64,000 bases of DNA from Gammaproteobacteria bacterium (GTDB lineage: Bacteria > Pseudomonadota > Gammaproteobacteria > Ga0077536): NCBI GenBank assembly GCA_024235015.1, contig JACKNG010000003.1, positions 248,001-312,000 of the forward strand. Reading direction: 5' to 3'. Both the position numbers and the translations under genes were made by a program. Positions 55,184 through 64,000 of this stretch are shown one piece after another. Position 1 is the stretch's first letter, and each line of letters starts with the position of its first letter. The notes beneath the pieces are model-generated. The model worked only from the letters and a program-made list of their open reading frames with translations. It did no database searches and had not been told where the DNA came from.

Positions 55184-57193
55184 TCAACTCAGCGAGTAGT
55201 CCGCCTGCTCCGCCGCGAAGCGGATGAAGTACTCGATCGAATCCGGGTTCTGCATGGCGTCGCGGCTGACCGCCTTGGCCAGGTCGAAGCCCATCAGGAT
55301 CTTGCGCACCGGCACTTCCAGCTTCTTGCCGGTCAGGGTGTAGGGAATGGCCTCGACGGCATAGACCTTGTCCGGTACGTGGCGCGGCGAGCACTGCTCG
55401 CGCAGCGCCGCTGCCAGCTTCTTCACCAGCGTCTCGTCGAGGGCGGCACCGGCCGCCAACCTGACGAACATCGGCATGAAGAAGCGCCCGCCCGGCAGGT
55501 CGAGGTTGACCACCAGCGAGTCGTCGATCTCGGGCAGCGCCTCGACGCAGCGGTAGATCTCGGCCGTACCGATGCGCACGCCGTAGCGGTTCAGGGTGGA
55601 ATCGGAACGGCCCTTGATGAAACAACCGCCGCGCCGGTTCAACTGGAAGAAATCGCCGTGGCGCCACACCCCGGGGAAGGTGTCGAAGTAGGACTCGTGG
55701 TAACGCCGCCCGCCCGCGTCGTTCCAGAAGTAGAGCGGCATCGACGGCATCGGCTGGGTCACCACCAGCTCGCCGACCTCACCGACGACCGGCTCGCCGG
55801 CGTCGTCGTAGGCCTGCACGTCGACGGCCAGTGCCCGCGCCTGGATCTCGCCGGCGTAGACCGGCAGGATGCACGAACCGCTGACGAAGCCGGAGGCGAC
55901 GTCGGTGCCGCCGCTCTGCGAGGTCACCCAGAGATCTTCGTTGACGTTGTCGTAGAGCCACTTCATCGATTCCGGCGTCGCCGGTGAACCGGTCAGCAGC
56001 ACGCCCTCGATGGCGCTGACGTCGTAACGCTCGCGCGGCACGATGCCGTCCTTCTGCATCATCGCGAGGTAGGTCGGGCTGGCGCCGAACTGGGTGGCGC
56101 GGGTGGTGGCGGCGAGCTGCCACAGCACGTCGACGTTGGGTGCGGCGGGATGGCCGTCGTAGATCACCGGCGCCGCGCCGACCATCATCGAGCACATCAG
56201 GATGTTCCACATGATCCAGCCCGAGGTGGTGTAGAAGAACATGCGCGAATCCGGGCCGAGGTTCGACTGCAGCGCCAGCCCCTTGTGTATTTCGACGACG
56301 ATACCGCCGTGGCCGTGGACGATGGCCTTGGGCAGGCCGGTGGTACCCGAGGAGTAGACCACCCACAGCGGGTGATCGAAATCGACCTGTTCGTAGGCCA
56401 GCGGCGGCACCTCGTCGCCGGCGTGGATGTCGCCCCAGGTGATGGCATTGGTCACCGGCGGCGCCGCGCTGGCGTCGAGGTAGGGCAGGAAGAAGACCTG
56501 TTCGAGCGTCGGCAGTGCCTCGATGATGCGGCGCGCCTCGTCGCGGCGGTCGAAATCCTTGCCGCCGTAGCGATAACCGTCGACGGTGAACAGGGCCTTG
56601 GGCTCGATCTGCTGGAAGCGATCGAGCACGCTGGCGGCGCCGAAATCGCTCGACGTACTCGACCAGACCGCGCCGATGGCGGTCGCCGCAAGGCAGGCGA
56701 TCATGGTCTCGGGGATGTTGGGCATGAAGGCCACGACGCGGTCGCCGGGGCCGATGCCGCGCGCGCGCAGGCCGGCGGCGACGCGCGCCACCTCGGCCAG
56801 CAGCGCATCGCCGCTCAGCGCCGAGACCGGCCGCCCCTCGGCGGCGAAGTACAGGGCTTCGGCCTTGCCCGCGGCGTGGCGCAGCACGTGCTCGGCGAAG
56901 TTCAGCCGCGCACCCTCGAACCATTTCGCGCCGGGCATGACGCGGCGATCGAGGACCTGCTTGTAGGGCGCCGAACTCCTGATCTCGAAGTAGTCCCACA
57001 CCGCGGCCCAGAAATCTTCCAGGCACTCGACCGACCAGCGGTAGAGGCTGTCGTAGTCCGGGCATGCCACGCCGCGCTCGCGGGCCAGCCAGCGCATGAA
57101 GTCGGTGATGCGGGCCTTGTCGATGCGTGCGGCCGTGGGTTGCCACAGCAGGTCGCCCTCGGCGAGGGCCGGCGGGGTGGTCGCGGTCGTCAT
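55184..57193 (-). CDS. acetoacetyl-CoA synthetase
   Basis: From ATG 57193 the protein has 669 residues, the usual size. It has YSSGTTGLPKAIVHGHGG, SGWIMWN, GRSDSTLNRYGVRIGTAEIYR and TLTGKKLEVPVRKIL; the last carries the catalytic lysine in the form typical of acetoacetyl-CoA synthetase rather than acetyl-CoA synthetase. It activates acetoacetate with ATP, allowing use of ketone bodies or polyhydroxybutyrate. The open frame continues far upstream through low-complexity sequence, which is rejected. Confidence 0.88.
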   Translation of the reverse strand: MTTATTPPALAEGDLLWQPTAARIDKARITDFMRWLARERGVACPDYDSLYRWSVECLEDFWAAVWDYFEIRSSAPYKQVLDRRVMPGAKWFEGARLNFAEHVLRHAAGKAEALYFAAEGRPVSALSGDALLAEVARVAAGLRARGIGPGDRVVAFMPNIPETMIACLAATAIGAVWSSTSSDFGAASVLDRFQQIEPKALFTVDGYRYGGKDFDRRDEARRIIEALPTLEQVFFLPYLDASAAPPVTNAITWGDIHAGDEVPPLAYEQVDFDHPLWVVYSSGTTGLPKAIVHGHGGIVVEIHKGLALQSNLGPDSRMFFYTTSGWIMWNILMCSMMVGAAPVIYDGHPAAPNVDVLWQLAATTRATQFGASPTYLAMMQKDGIVPRERYDVSAIEGVLLTGSPATPESMKWLYDNVNEDLWVTSQSGGTDVASGFVSGSCILPVYAGEIQARALAVDVQAYDDAGEPVVGEVGELVVTQPMPSMPLYFWNDAGGRRYHESYFDTFPGVWRHGDFFQLNRRGGCFIKGRSDSTLNRYGVRIGTAEIYRCVEALPEIDDSLVVNLDLPGGRFFMPMFVRLAAGAALDETLVKKLAAALREQCSPRHVPDKVYAVEAIPYTLTGKKLEVPVRKILMGFDLAKAVSRDAMQNPDSIEYFIRFAAEQADYSLS

Positions 57194-57506
57194 GGGATCT
57201 CCGGTCGGTTGCAGGCGGCGTGTCTCGGCGGCGCGTAGTGTGCCATCACCGGCCGCGACGAGGCGAACCTGCCGGCCCTGCCACGCCGCCCGCTCGCGGC
57301 CAGCAGGATCCGCTCGAGTACGGCGCTGGCCCGGTCCCGCGCGGCACGGCGTTTCACCGGGCGATGCGCAGCGGCGCAGCCGCGAATCCCGTATAGACTG
57401 CACATCCCGGCCGACGCGCAGCTTGCCACCGGGCAGACGCTCACCGATTCGGATCGGGCTTGGCGGGCGGACCGTGACGGCGCCGCGCACATCGAGCGGA
57501 GCAACC
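57194..57506. other. 313-base divergent control region
   Basis: No gene is supported here. It lies between the acetoacetyl-CoA synthetase gene and the membrane cyclase gene. TATAGACT at 57392-57399 is a candidate -10 for the cyclase, about 110 bases before its ATG, without a convincing -35. Confidence 0.4.
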
Positions 57507-58820
57507 ATGTTCGAACTCAACCCACAGTCCCTCACCGGGCTGATGCTGGTCGGTACGGCCTGGGCCTTCCTGCGCGCCGACTCGCGCTCCGGCACCAGCC
57601 GGGCGCTGGCCGTCGGCCTCGCCGCGGCCGGCGCCGCGGTCTTCGCCAACCTCGTGCTCGCGCGCCTGCTCGCCAACGGTCCGTTGCCGGCCTGGGCTGG
57701 CGCGCTGGTCGTGCCCGAAGTGGTCGCCTTCTGCGCGGTGTTCGAGTGGTCGCTGCGCGTGCGTGCGACCATTCCCGCCGGGCAGTTGCGGACCCGCGGC
57801 GGCGACGTCGCCCTGCGCCTGGCACAGGCCCTGGTGCTGCTGTACGGCATCAACGGCTGGCGCCAGCCCGAGTTGCGCGTGCGGGATTTCTTCGGTGGCC
57901 TGTCCGGGCCCGGCATCTGGTCGAACGAGGTGCTGAGCCTGTTCGTCGCCCCGCTCACCGTCGCCATGGTGTTGTGGACGCTGTCGATGCTGCTCTGTCT
58001 CAACCGCAACCCCGATCGCGCCGAGCGTGTACGCCTGGTGGCCTTCCTCGTCGCCATCCCGATCCTCGCCGTCGGCCTCGTGCTGCCGCTCGACATCTCG
58101 CCCGCCGCGACCGTGGTCGGGGTCAGCATCCTGCTCGGTGGCGCCTTGCGCCACGCCGAGGTGCGTGGCCGCCAGGGCCAGTTCGTCGGCCGCTTCCTGT
58201 CGCCGCAGGTGGCGGCGCTGGTCAACCGCCACGGCCTGCGCAGCGCGGTGCCGGACGAACGCCGCGAAGTCTCCATCGTCAGTGTCGACCTGCGCGGCTT
58301 CACCGCGTTTGCCGCGGCGCGCGGCTCGGACGCCGTCATCGCCCTGCTGCGCGACTACTACGACGCGGTCGGCGCGGCGGTGCACGAGTTCGAAGGCACC
58401 ATCAAGGATTATGCCGGCGACGGCGTGCTGGTCATCGTCGGCGCGCCACTACCGCTGCCGGACCATGCCGCGCGCGCGGTGGCGCTGGCGCGGCGCATCA
58501 TCGAGGTGGTCACGCCGGTGACCCGCACGCATTGCCCGGACGGCACGCTCGGGGTCGGCGCCGGCGTCGCCAGCGGCGCGGTCGCGGTCGGCATCGTCGG
58601 CGGCCAGGGACCGTTGGAATACGCCGCGGTGGGACCGGCGGTCAACCTCGCCGCCCGCCTCGGCCAGCGCGCGCGGGCCGGCGAGTTCCTCGTCGGCGCC
58701 GACACCGTGGCGCTGCTCGACGGCGACCGCGAACAGCTCGAGGCGCGCGAGGCGGTCAGCCTCAAGGGCTACGACGCACCGGTCGCGGTGTTCGGCCGCA
58801 GCCTGCTGTCGGTGACTTGA
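57507..58820 (+). CDS. membrane-anchored class III adenylate/guanylate cyclase
   Basis: The 437-residue protein has six membrane helices in its first 215 residues, then a class III cyclase domain with metal Asp in VSIVSVDLRGFTAF, the second Asp in KDYAGDGVLVIVG, and AVGPAVNLAARLG, the transition-state Asn/Arg motif. It keeps all key residues, in contrast to the FHA-linked cyclase at 14749. It probably makes cAMP in response to a membrane signal. ATG 57507 follows GAGCGGAG. Confidence 0.85.
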   Translation: MFELNPQSLTGLMLVGTAWAFLRADSRSGTSRALAVGLAAAGAAVFANLVLARLLANGPLPAWAGALVVPEVVAFCAVFEWSLRVRATIPAGQLRTRGGDVALRLAQALVLLYGINGWRQPELRVRDFFGGLSGPGIWSNEVLSLFVAPLTVAMVLWTLSMLLCLNRNPDRAERVRLVAFLVAIPILAVGLVLPLDISPAATVVGVSILLGGALRHAEVRGRQGQFVGRFLSPQVAALVNRHGLRSAVPDERREVSIVSVDLRGFTAFAAARGSDAVIALLRDYYDAVGAAVHEFEGTIKDYAGDGVLVIVGAPLPLPDHAARAVALARRIIEVVTPVTRTHCPDGTLGVGAGVASGAVAVGIVGGQGPLEYAAVGPAVNLAARLGQRARAGEFLVGADTVALLDGDREQLEAREAVSLKGYDAPVAVFGRSLLSVT

Positions 58821-59130
58821 ACCTCGCGGGCGCCGCGTTGGCGTCACCACGGCCCGGATCCTGGTGCAGGCGGCGCGCGGCCGGCCATTGTCCCGCGCAC
58901 GCCGCATCGACCGGACGCGGGCGTGGATTGCCGGCGCGGGTTGCGACGCCAGCATCGGCGACCGCGTCATTTCCCGGCGCACCGTCAGGCGGCGCAGGCC
59001 GGCGCTCGCGCGAGGCATGGCCGAGTGACGGGGACAGGGACCTTCTGCCGACGCCGCAGCGGCCTCCGGACTGCGCGTCAGAAGATCCCTGTTCCCACCG
59101 CGCGCCCCGGCGCCGCGGAGCCTTCGCGGG
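58821..59130. other. 310-base gap with a repeat
   Basis: No gene is supported. It contains inverted repeat copy E (59030-59096). The rest is GC-rich sequence without an evident promoter or frame. Confidence 0.4.
59030..59096. repeat. inverted repeat, GGGGACAG-type, copy E
   Basis: GGGGACAGGGACCTTCTG (59030-59047) pairs with an inverted arm at 59079-59096 whose complement is GGGAACAGGGATCTTCTG, two mismatches in 18, with a 31-base spacer. The outer end matches copies A and D while the inner arm differs. Confidence 0.78.
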
Positions 59131-59349
59131 TCAACGGTGTTCTCGTGCGTCGCCCGCGGCTTCGACGAACGCCACCAGCATCGCGTTCCGCGACAGGTTG
59201 CGGAACGTGCCCACCCCGCGCGAGACGTCGCCGGCCAGTTCGTCGCCGACGCAGGTGCTGTGTTCGTTGATCGCCTTGAGCAGCCTGGTGCTGCCGGCGT
59301 CACTGACGACGATGTGGTCCCAGTCGACGTCGATCACGTGTGCAATCAT
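59131..59349 (-). CDS. small protein of unknown function
   Basis: The 72-residue product (MIAHVIDVDWDHIVVSDAGSTR and on to DAREHR) is acidic with a balanced composition, unlike shadow frames in this GC-rich region. An AGGACGCCAGG stretch precedes the ATG. It has one cysteine, no signal and no known family. It looks like a real small cytoplasmic protein. Confidence 0.5.
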   Translation of the reverse strand: MIAHVIDVDWDHIVVSDAGSTRLLKAINEHSTCVGDELAGDVSRGVGTFRNLSRNAMLVAFVEAAGDAREHR

Positions 59350-59500
59350 GGCCTGGCGTCCTCGTGCGGTGTCTTGCCAACCCTAGGCGGTGCGGGACGG
59401 GCCGGGGGTGCGACAGTCGGCACACGTGCCACCCGAAACAAAGTTTTACGGCCGGCGCCGGCCACCGCGTCGACCCGGCGGCGCCCGCCGTGCCGCGCCC

Positions 59501-59513
59501 GGTGTCTGACACC
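59501..59513. repeat. short GGTGTC palindrome
   Basis: GGTGTC-T-GACACC is a perfect interrupted palindrome, 26 bases before the stop of the unknown gene downstream of ureG. A related GGTGTC-A-GGCACC is at 30660-30672, next to inverted repeat C. Confidence 0.4.
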
Positions 59514-59539
59514 GCTGGGTACGTTGTTGAAGCGGGACC

Positions 59540-60396
59540 TCAGCGGCGCTGGCCGAACTCGAAGATGACGGTGTCGCCCTTGTTGTGCAGCACGTACTGG
59601 GTACGCTCGCCGTCGCGCTGGCGGGCGAGGCGCGGCGCGTTCGCGTCGGTGGCGGCTCCCTGTCCGCCTGCTGCCGCCAGTGCCGCCGGGATGGTCGCGG
59701 CAGGCGCGCTCGTGCCCGCTCCGCTCGCTGCGGCCGCGCCGACGGGCTCAACGCCGGACGCCACCGCGGGGGCATCGGCGGCCACCTGGCGCTTCTCGAT
59801 GAATACGTCCGGGTCGGCCGTGGGCAGGATGTGGCGGCGCGGTGCCGGTTCGAGGACAACCACGCGCTGTTCGTCGAGCAGCGCCGCGCAGGCGTTCCCG
59901 ACCCGGTCGGCGAGATAGGCGCCGTCGCCGAGCCGCGCGGGATCGACCGGTTGGTCGACCTGTCGCGCCGCGACCAGTCGCCCGGCCGGGGTGCGCAGGC
60001 GGCAGTCGATGGCGACGACGTCGCCCTCGATGCGGCCGGCCTCGCGCGGTCCGCCGAGGGTGAAGGCGAAGCCGCGTTCGATCTCGGCGTGGCGCAACGT
60101 GCCGATGGCGACGTCGAGGGTCAGCACGTGGTCGCCGGCCGGTGCACACGGCGCCGTCGTGCACCACGCGCTGTCGACGCGGGCGAAACCGTCGGCGGCG
60201 AACCCTTGCGCGAGCGCGGTTTCGAAGGCGTCCCTGGCGGCCGGGTCGAGTACCGCGTGACCGGCCACGCCGACGGCCAGGCGCGGGCCGTCCGCCGCGG
60301 TGGCGGCGAGCGCGGCGTCACCGCCGGCAGCGAGGACCGCGGCCATCAGCACGTCCGCCAGGCCCGGCGCGGGCGTGCAGGACATCGGCCGCGCCC

Positions 60397-60400
<4 letters not shown>
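59540..60400 (-). CDS. unknown protein translationally coupled to ureG
   Basis: Its ATG (60400) overlaps the ureG stop as ATGA, so it belongs to the urease operon. The 286-residue product has a mildly hydrophobic N-terminus without clear basic residues, a structured middle (about 40-200, with cysteines in WCTTAPCAPAG and VVAIDCRLRTPAGRLVAARQ), a long Ala/Gly-rich linker around 215-255 and a charged end GDTVIFEFGQRR. It is not UreD, UreH, UreJ or a nickel transporter that I recognise. Its coupling suggests a role in urease maturation or nickel handling, which is inference. Confidence 0.65.
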
Positions 60401-61050
<650 letters not shown>

Positions 61051-61059
61051 GCAGTGACT

Positions 61060-61710
61060 TCAGGAACGGAACAGGCGGGTGTACTGGGTTTCATGGGCGG
61101 CGCTGGCGAAGACCAGCCCTGGCGCGGTGTAACCGAGGTCGTCGTCGTCCTGCGCCAAGGCGTTCGTCACGCAGTCCTCGAGGCGATCGCCAAGGGCGAA
61201 CAGCGCGCGTTGCGCGGCGGTCTGGCCGAGCGGCACGAGGCGGGTCGCGCCCTGCACCTGGTTCTCGGCCCAGGCCCACAGGTAACCGGCCAGGGCCTCG
61301 CGCGGGGCGATGCCCCAGTGCGCGCAGGCGAGCGCGAACAGCGCCGGGTAGCTGGCGAGCGCGAGGGTGTCGAGTTCCGGCGCGAGCGCGGCGAGCAGGC
61401 GCCGGAGCGCACTCGCCATGTCGGCATCTTCCCGCCGCAGTTCCGCCGTCTCGCGATACGTCGCGTGGCGCGCGGCGAGCGCAACGACGGCGGCGGCGTC
61501 GCCTGCCCGCGCCGCCGCGTGCACGCGCGCCATCAGCGGCAGGTCGACAGCGGTCATGGCGTTCTCGGCGAGGCCGCCGATCCAGGCGAGCGCCGTCGCC
61601 TCGTCGTGCACCCAGCCGGCGTGCACGGCGTACTCCAGGCCCTGCGAATAGCTGTAGCCGCCGACTGGCAGGGTCGGGCTGATCAACTGCCACAATCGCG
61701 GATCAGGCAT
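61060..61710 (-). CDS. ureF: urease accessory protein UreF
   Basis: From ATG 61710 the protein has 216 residues. LWQLISPTLPVGGYSYSQGLEYAVHAGWV and GATRLVPLGQTAAQRAL are the standard UreF blocks. UreF links UreD/H and UreG and gates GTPase activity during nickel insertion. The longer frame to 62262 only shadows ureE. Its start overlaps the ureE stop by 8 bases. Confidence 0.93.
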   Translation of the reverse strand: MPDPRLWQLISPTLPVGGYSYSQGLEYAVHAGWVHDEATALAWIGGLAENAMTAVDLPLMARVHAAARAGDAAAVVALAARHATYRETAELRREDADMASALRRLLAALAPELDTLALASYPALFALACAHWGIAPREALAGYLWAWAENQVQGATRLVPLGQTAAQRALFALGDRLEDCVTNALAQDDDDLGYTAPGLVFASAAHETQYTRLFRS

Positions 61711-62293
61711 GGCGATGACCGCCGGCGTGGCGCCGCGGATGACGGTGCTCGGGCTCGCCGTCGCGAGCGTGCGGATCCGCGTGGCCGGCGTCGTGTGCAT
61801 GTGCGTGGCCATGCGCCTGTCCGTGCTCGTGGCCATGTGCATGCGCGTGGCCGTGCGCGCCCCCATGCCCGTGTCCACCGTACGCGCCGCCCTCGGGCTC
61901 GAAGGCCTGCATCGCGCACGCGGGCTCGAGGCCCAGCCCGCGCAGCATGTCGTCGAGCACGTGGTCGTGCAGGTAGGCCAGCCAGCCGCAGCCGATCTCG
62001 ACGGCGACGTGACGGTTGCCGAGGTGGTAGGCGGCGCGCAGCAGGCGCGGCGCGGCGGCGCGTACCACCGAGACCGTCTCCGGCGCGGCGCGCACCTCGA
62101 CCACGAGGTTGCCGCCAGCAATGCGATCGCCGTCGCGCAGCACCGTGCCGCGCGGCAGGTCGAGGCCGGCTTCGCGGCCGCTGGCGAGGCGCACGCGCTG
62201 GCGGGTACGGGCGCGATCGGCGAAGGGCAGTTCGAGGATGTCGTCGGGTTCACGCGCGGCATCGGTCACGCGGTCGAGCAATGGCAAGGACAT
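61703..62293 (-). CDS. ureE: urease nickel chaperone UreE with His-rich tail
   Basis: The 196-residue protein has the peptide-binding N-domain, the LGNRHVAVEIG metal-binding domain, then a strongly His-rich C-tail (from GGHGHGGAHGHAHAHGHEHG onward). The tail stores several nickel ions. The extended tail may indicate nickel scavenging in place of a separate store. ATG 62293 follows ureC by 14 bases, and its stop overlaps ureF. Confidence 0.92.
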   Translation of the reverse strand: MSLPLLDRVTDAAREPDDILELPFADRARTRQRVRLASGREAGLDLPRGTVLRDGDRIAGGNLVVEVRAAPETVSVVRAAAPRLLRAAYHLGNRHVAVEIGCGWLAYLHDHVLDDMLRGLGLEPACAMQAFEPEGGAYGGHGHGGAHGHAHAHGHEHGQAHGHAHAHDAGHADPHARDGEPEHRHPRRHAGGHRHA

Positions 62294-62307
62294 GGCCGCT
62301 CCTCGCC

Positions 62308-64000
<1,693 letters not shown>

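Noticed and set aside
55184..58339. A 1051-residue acetoacetyl-CoA synthetase with a long N-terminal extension
   Set aside because: The extension is low-complexity Arg/Ser/Ala sequence antisense to the membrane cyclase gene; the 669-residue start matches the family.

Overview
The window is a GC-rich chromosomal segment with dense, mostly monocistronic genes. It looks like a free-living, aerobic, catabolically versatile proteobacterium, most plausibly a gammaproteobacterium. The basis is a periplasmic TTQ amine dehydrogenase, OprO/P-like porin, fumarase C, PEP carboxylase, class II cyclopropane synthase, urease operon, Fur-type operator and Shine-Dalgarno sites. I cannot name the genus. No tRNA, rRNA, CRISPR array, transposase or prophage gene was seen. 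No protein with a recognisable DNA-binding regulator domain was found in 64 kb; the only signalling proteins are three nucleotide cyclases.

Layout. 1-3198: end of a probable surface-polysaccharide locus (COG5610-like HAD protein carrying a frameshift, SAM methyltransferase, HAD-companion protein). 3320-8089: two class III CoA-transferase family genes, a MauG/cytochrome c peroxidase-like di-heme protein whose start codon overlaps that of its divergent neighbour, and an epoxide hydrolase. 8099-12036: a Fur-box-controlled divergent module of ApbE flavin transferase facing a porin, an FMN-carrier protein with a flavinylation motif, and a PepSY-type membrane protein; this reads as an iron-regulated extracytoplasmic electron-transfer system. 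12046-32787: scattered catabolic genes (two luciferase-like monooxygenases, MFS carriers, acyl-CoA synthetase, D-aminoacylase family, SDRs, acyl-CoA dehydrogenase, dienelactone hydrolase), an FHA/EF-hand-loop/cyclase protein, carbonic anhydrase, cyclopropane synthase and RlmI.

32984-38195: an amine dehydrogenase cluster in aau order (heavy chain, MauE, MauD, TTQ light chain, cytochrome c), followed by a GrdB-like gene interrupted by an in-frame UGA with a SECIS-like hairpin directly after it, so probably a selenoprotein, and a carotenoid-biosynthesis-type membrane protein. 38214-49027: Baeyer-Villiger monooxygenase, alpha/beta hydrolase, PEP carboxylase, SDR, EamA exporter, fumarase C and DUF808 protein. 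49291-58820: MenA-like prenyltransferase, GST, molybdopterin oxidoreductase, globin-coupled diguanylate cyclase, GlcG/HbpS-like protein, acetoacetyl-CoA synthetase and a membrane class III cyclase. 59131-64000: the distal half of a urease operon (ureC, partial, then ureE, ureF, ureG) followed by an unknown gene translationally coupled to ureG.

A family of intergenic long inverted repeats with a GGGACAG-type outer end occurs five times (13309, 17193, 30695, 49157, 59030). The strongest leads are the UGA-containing GrdB-like gene beside the TTQ amine dehydrogenase, the Fur/ApbE/FMN module, the inverted-repeat family, and the FHA/EF-hand/cyclase protein.
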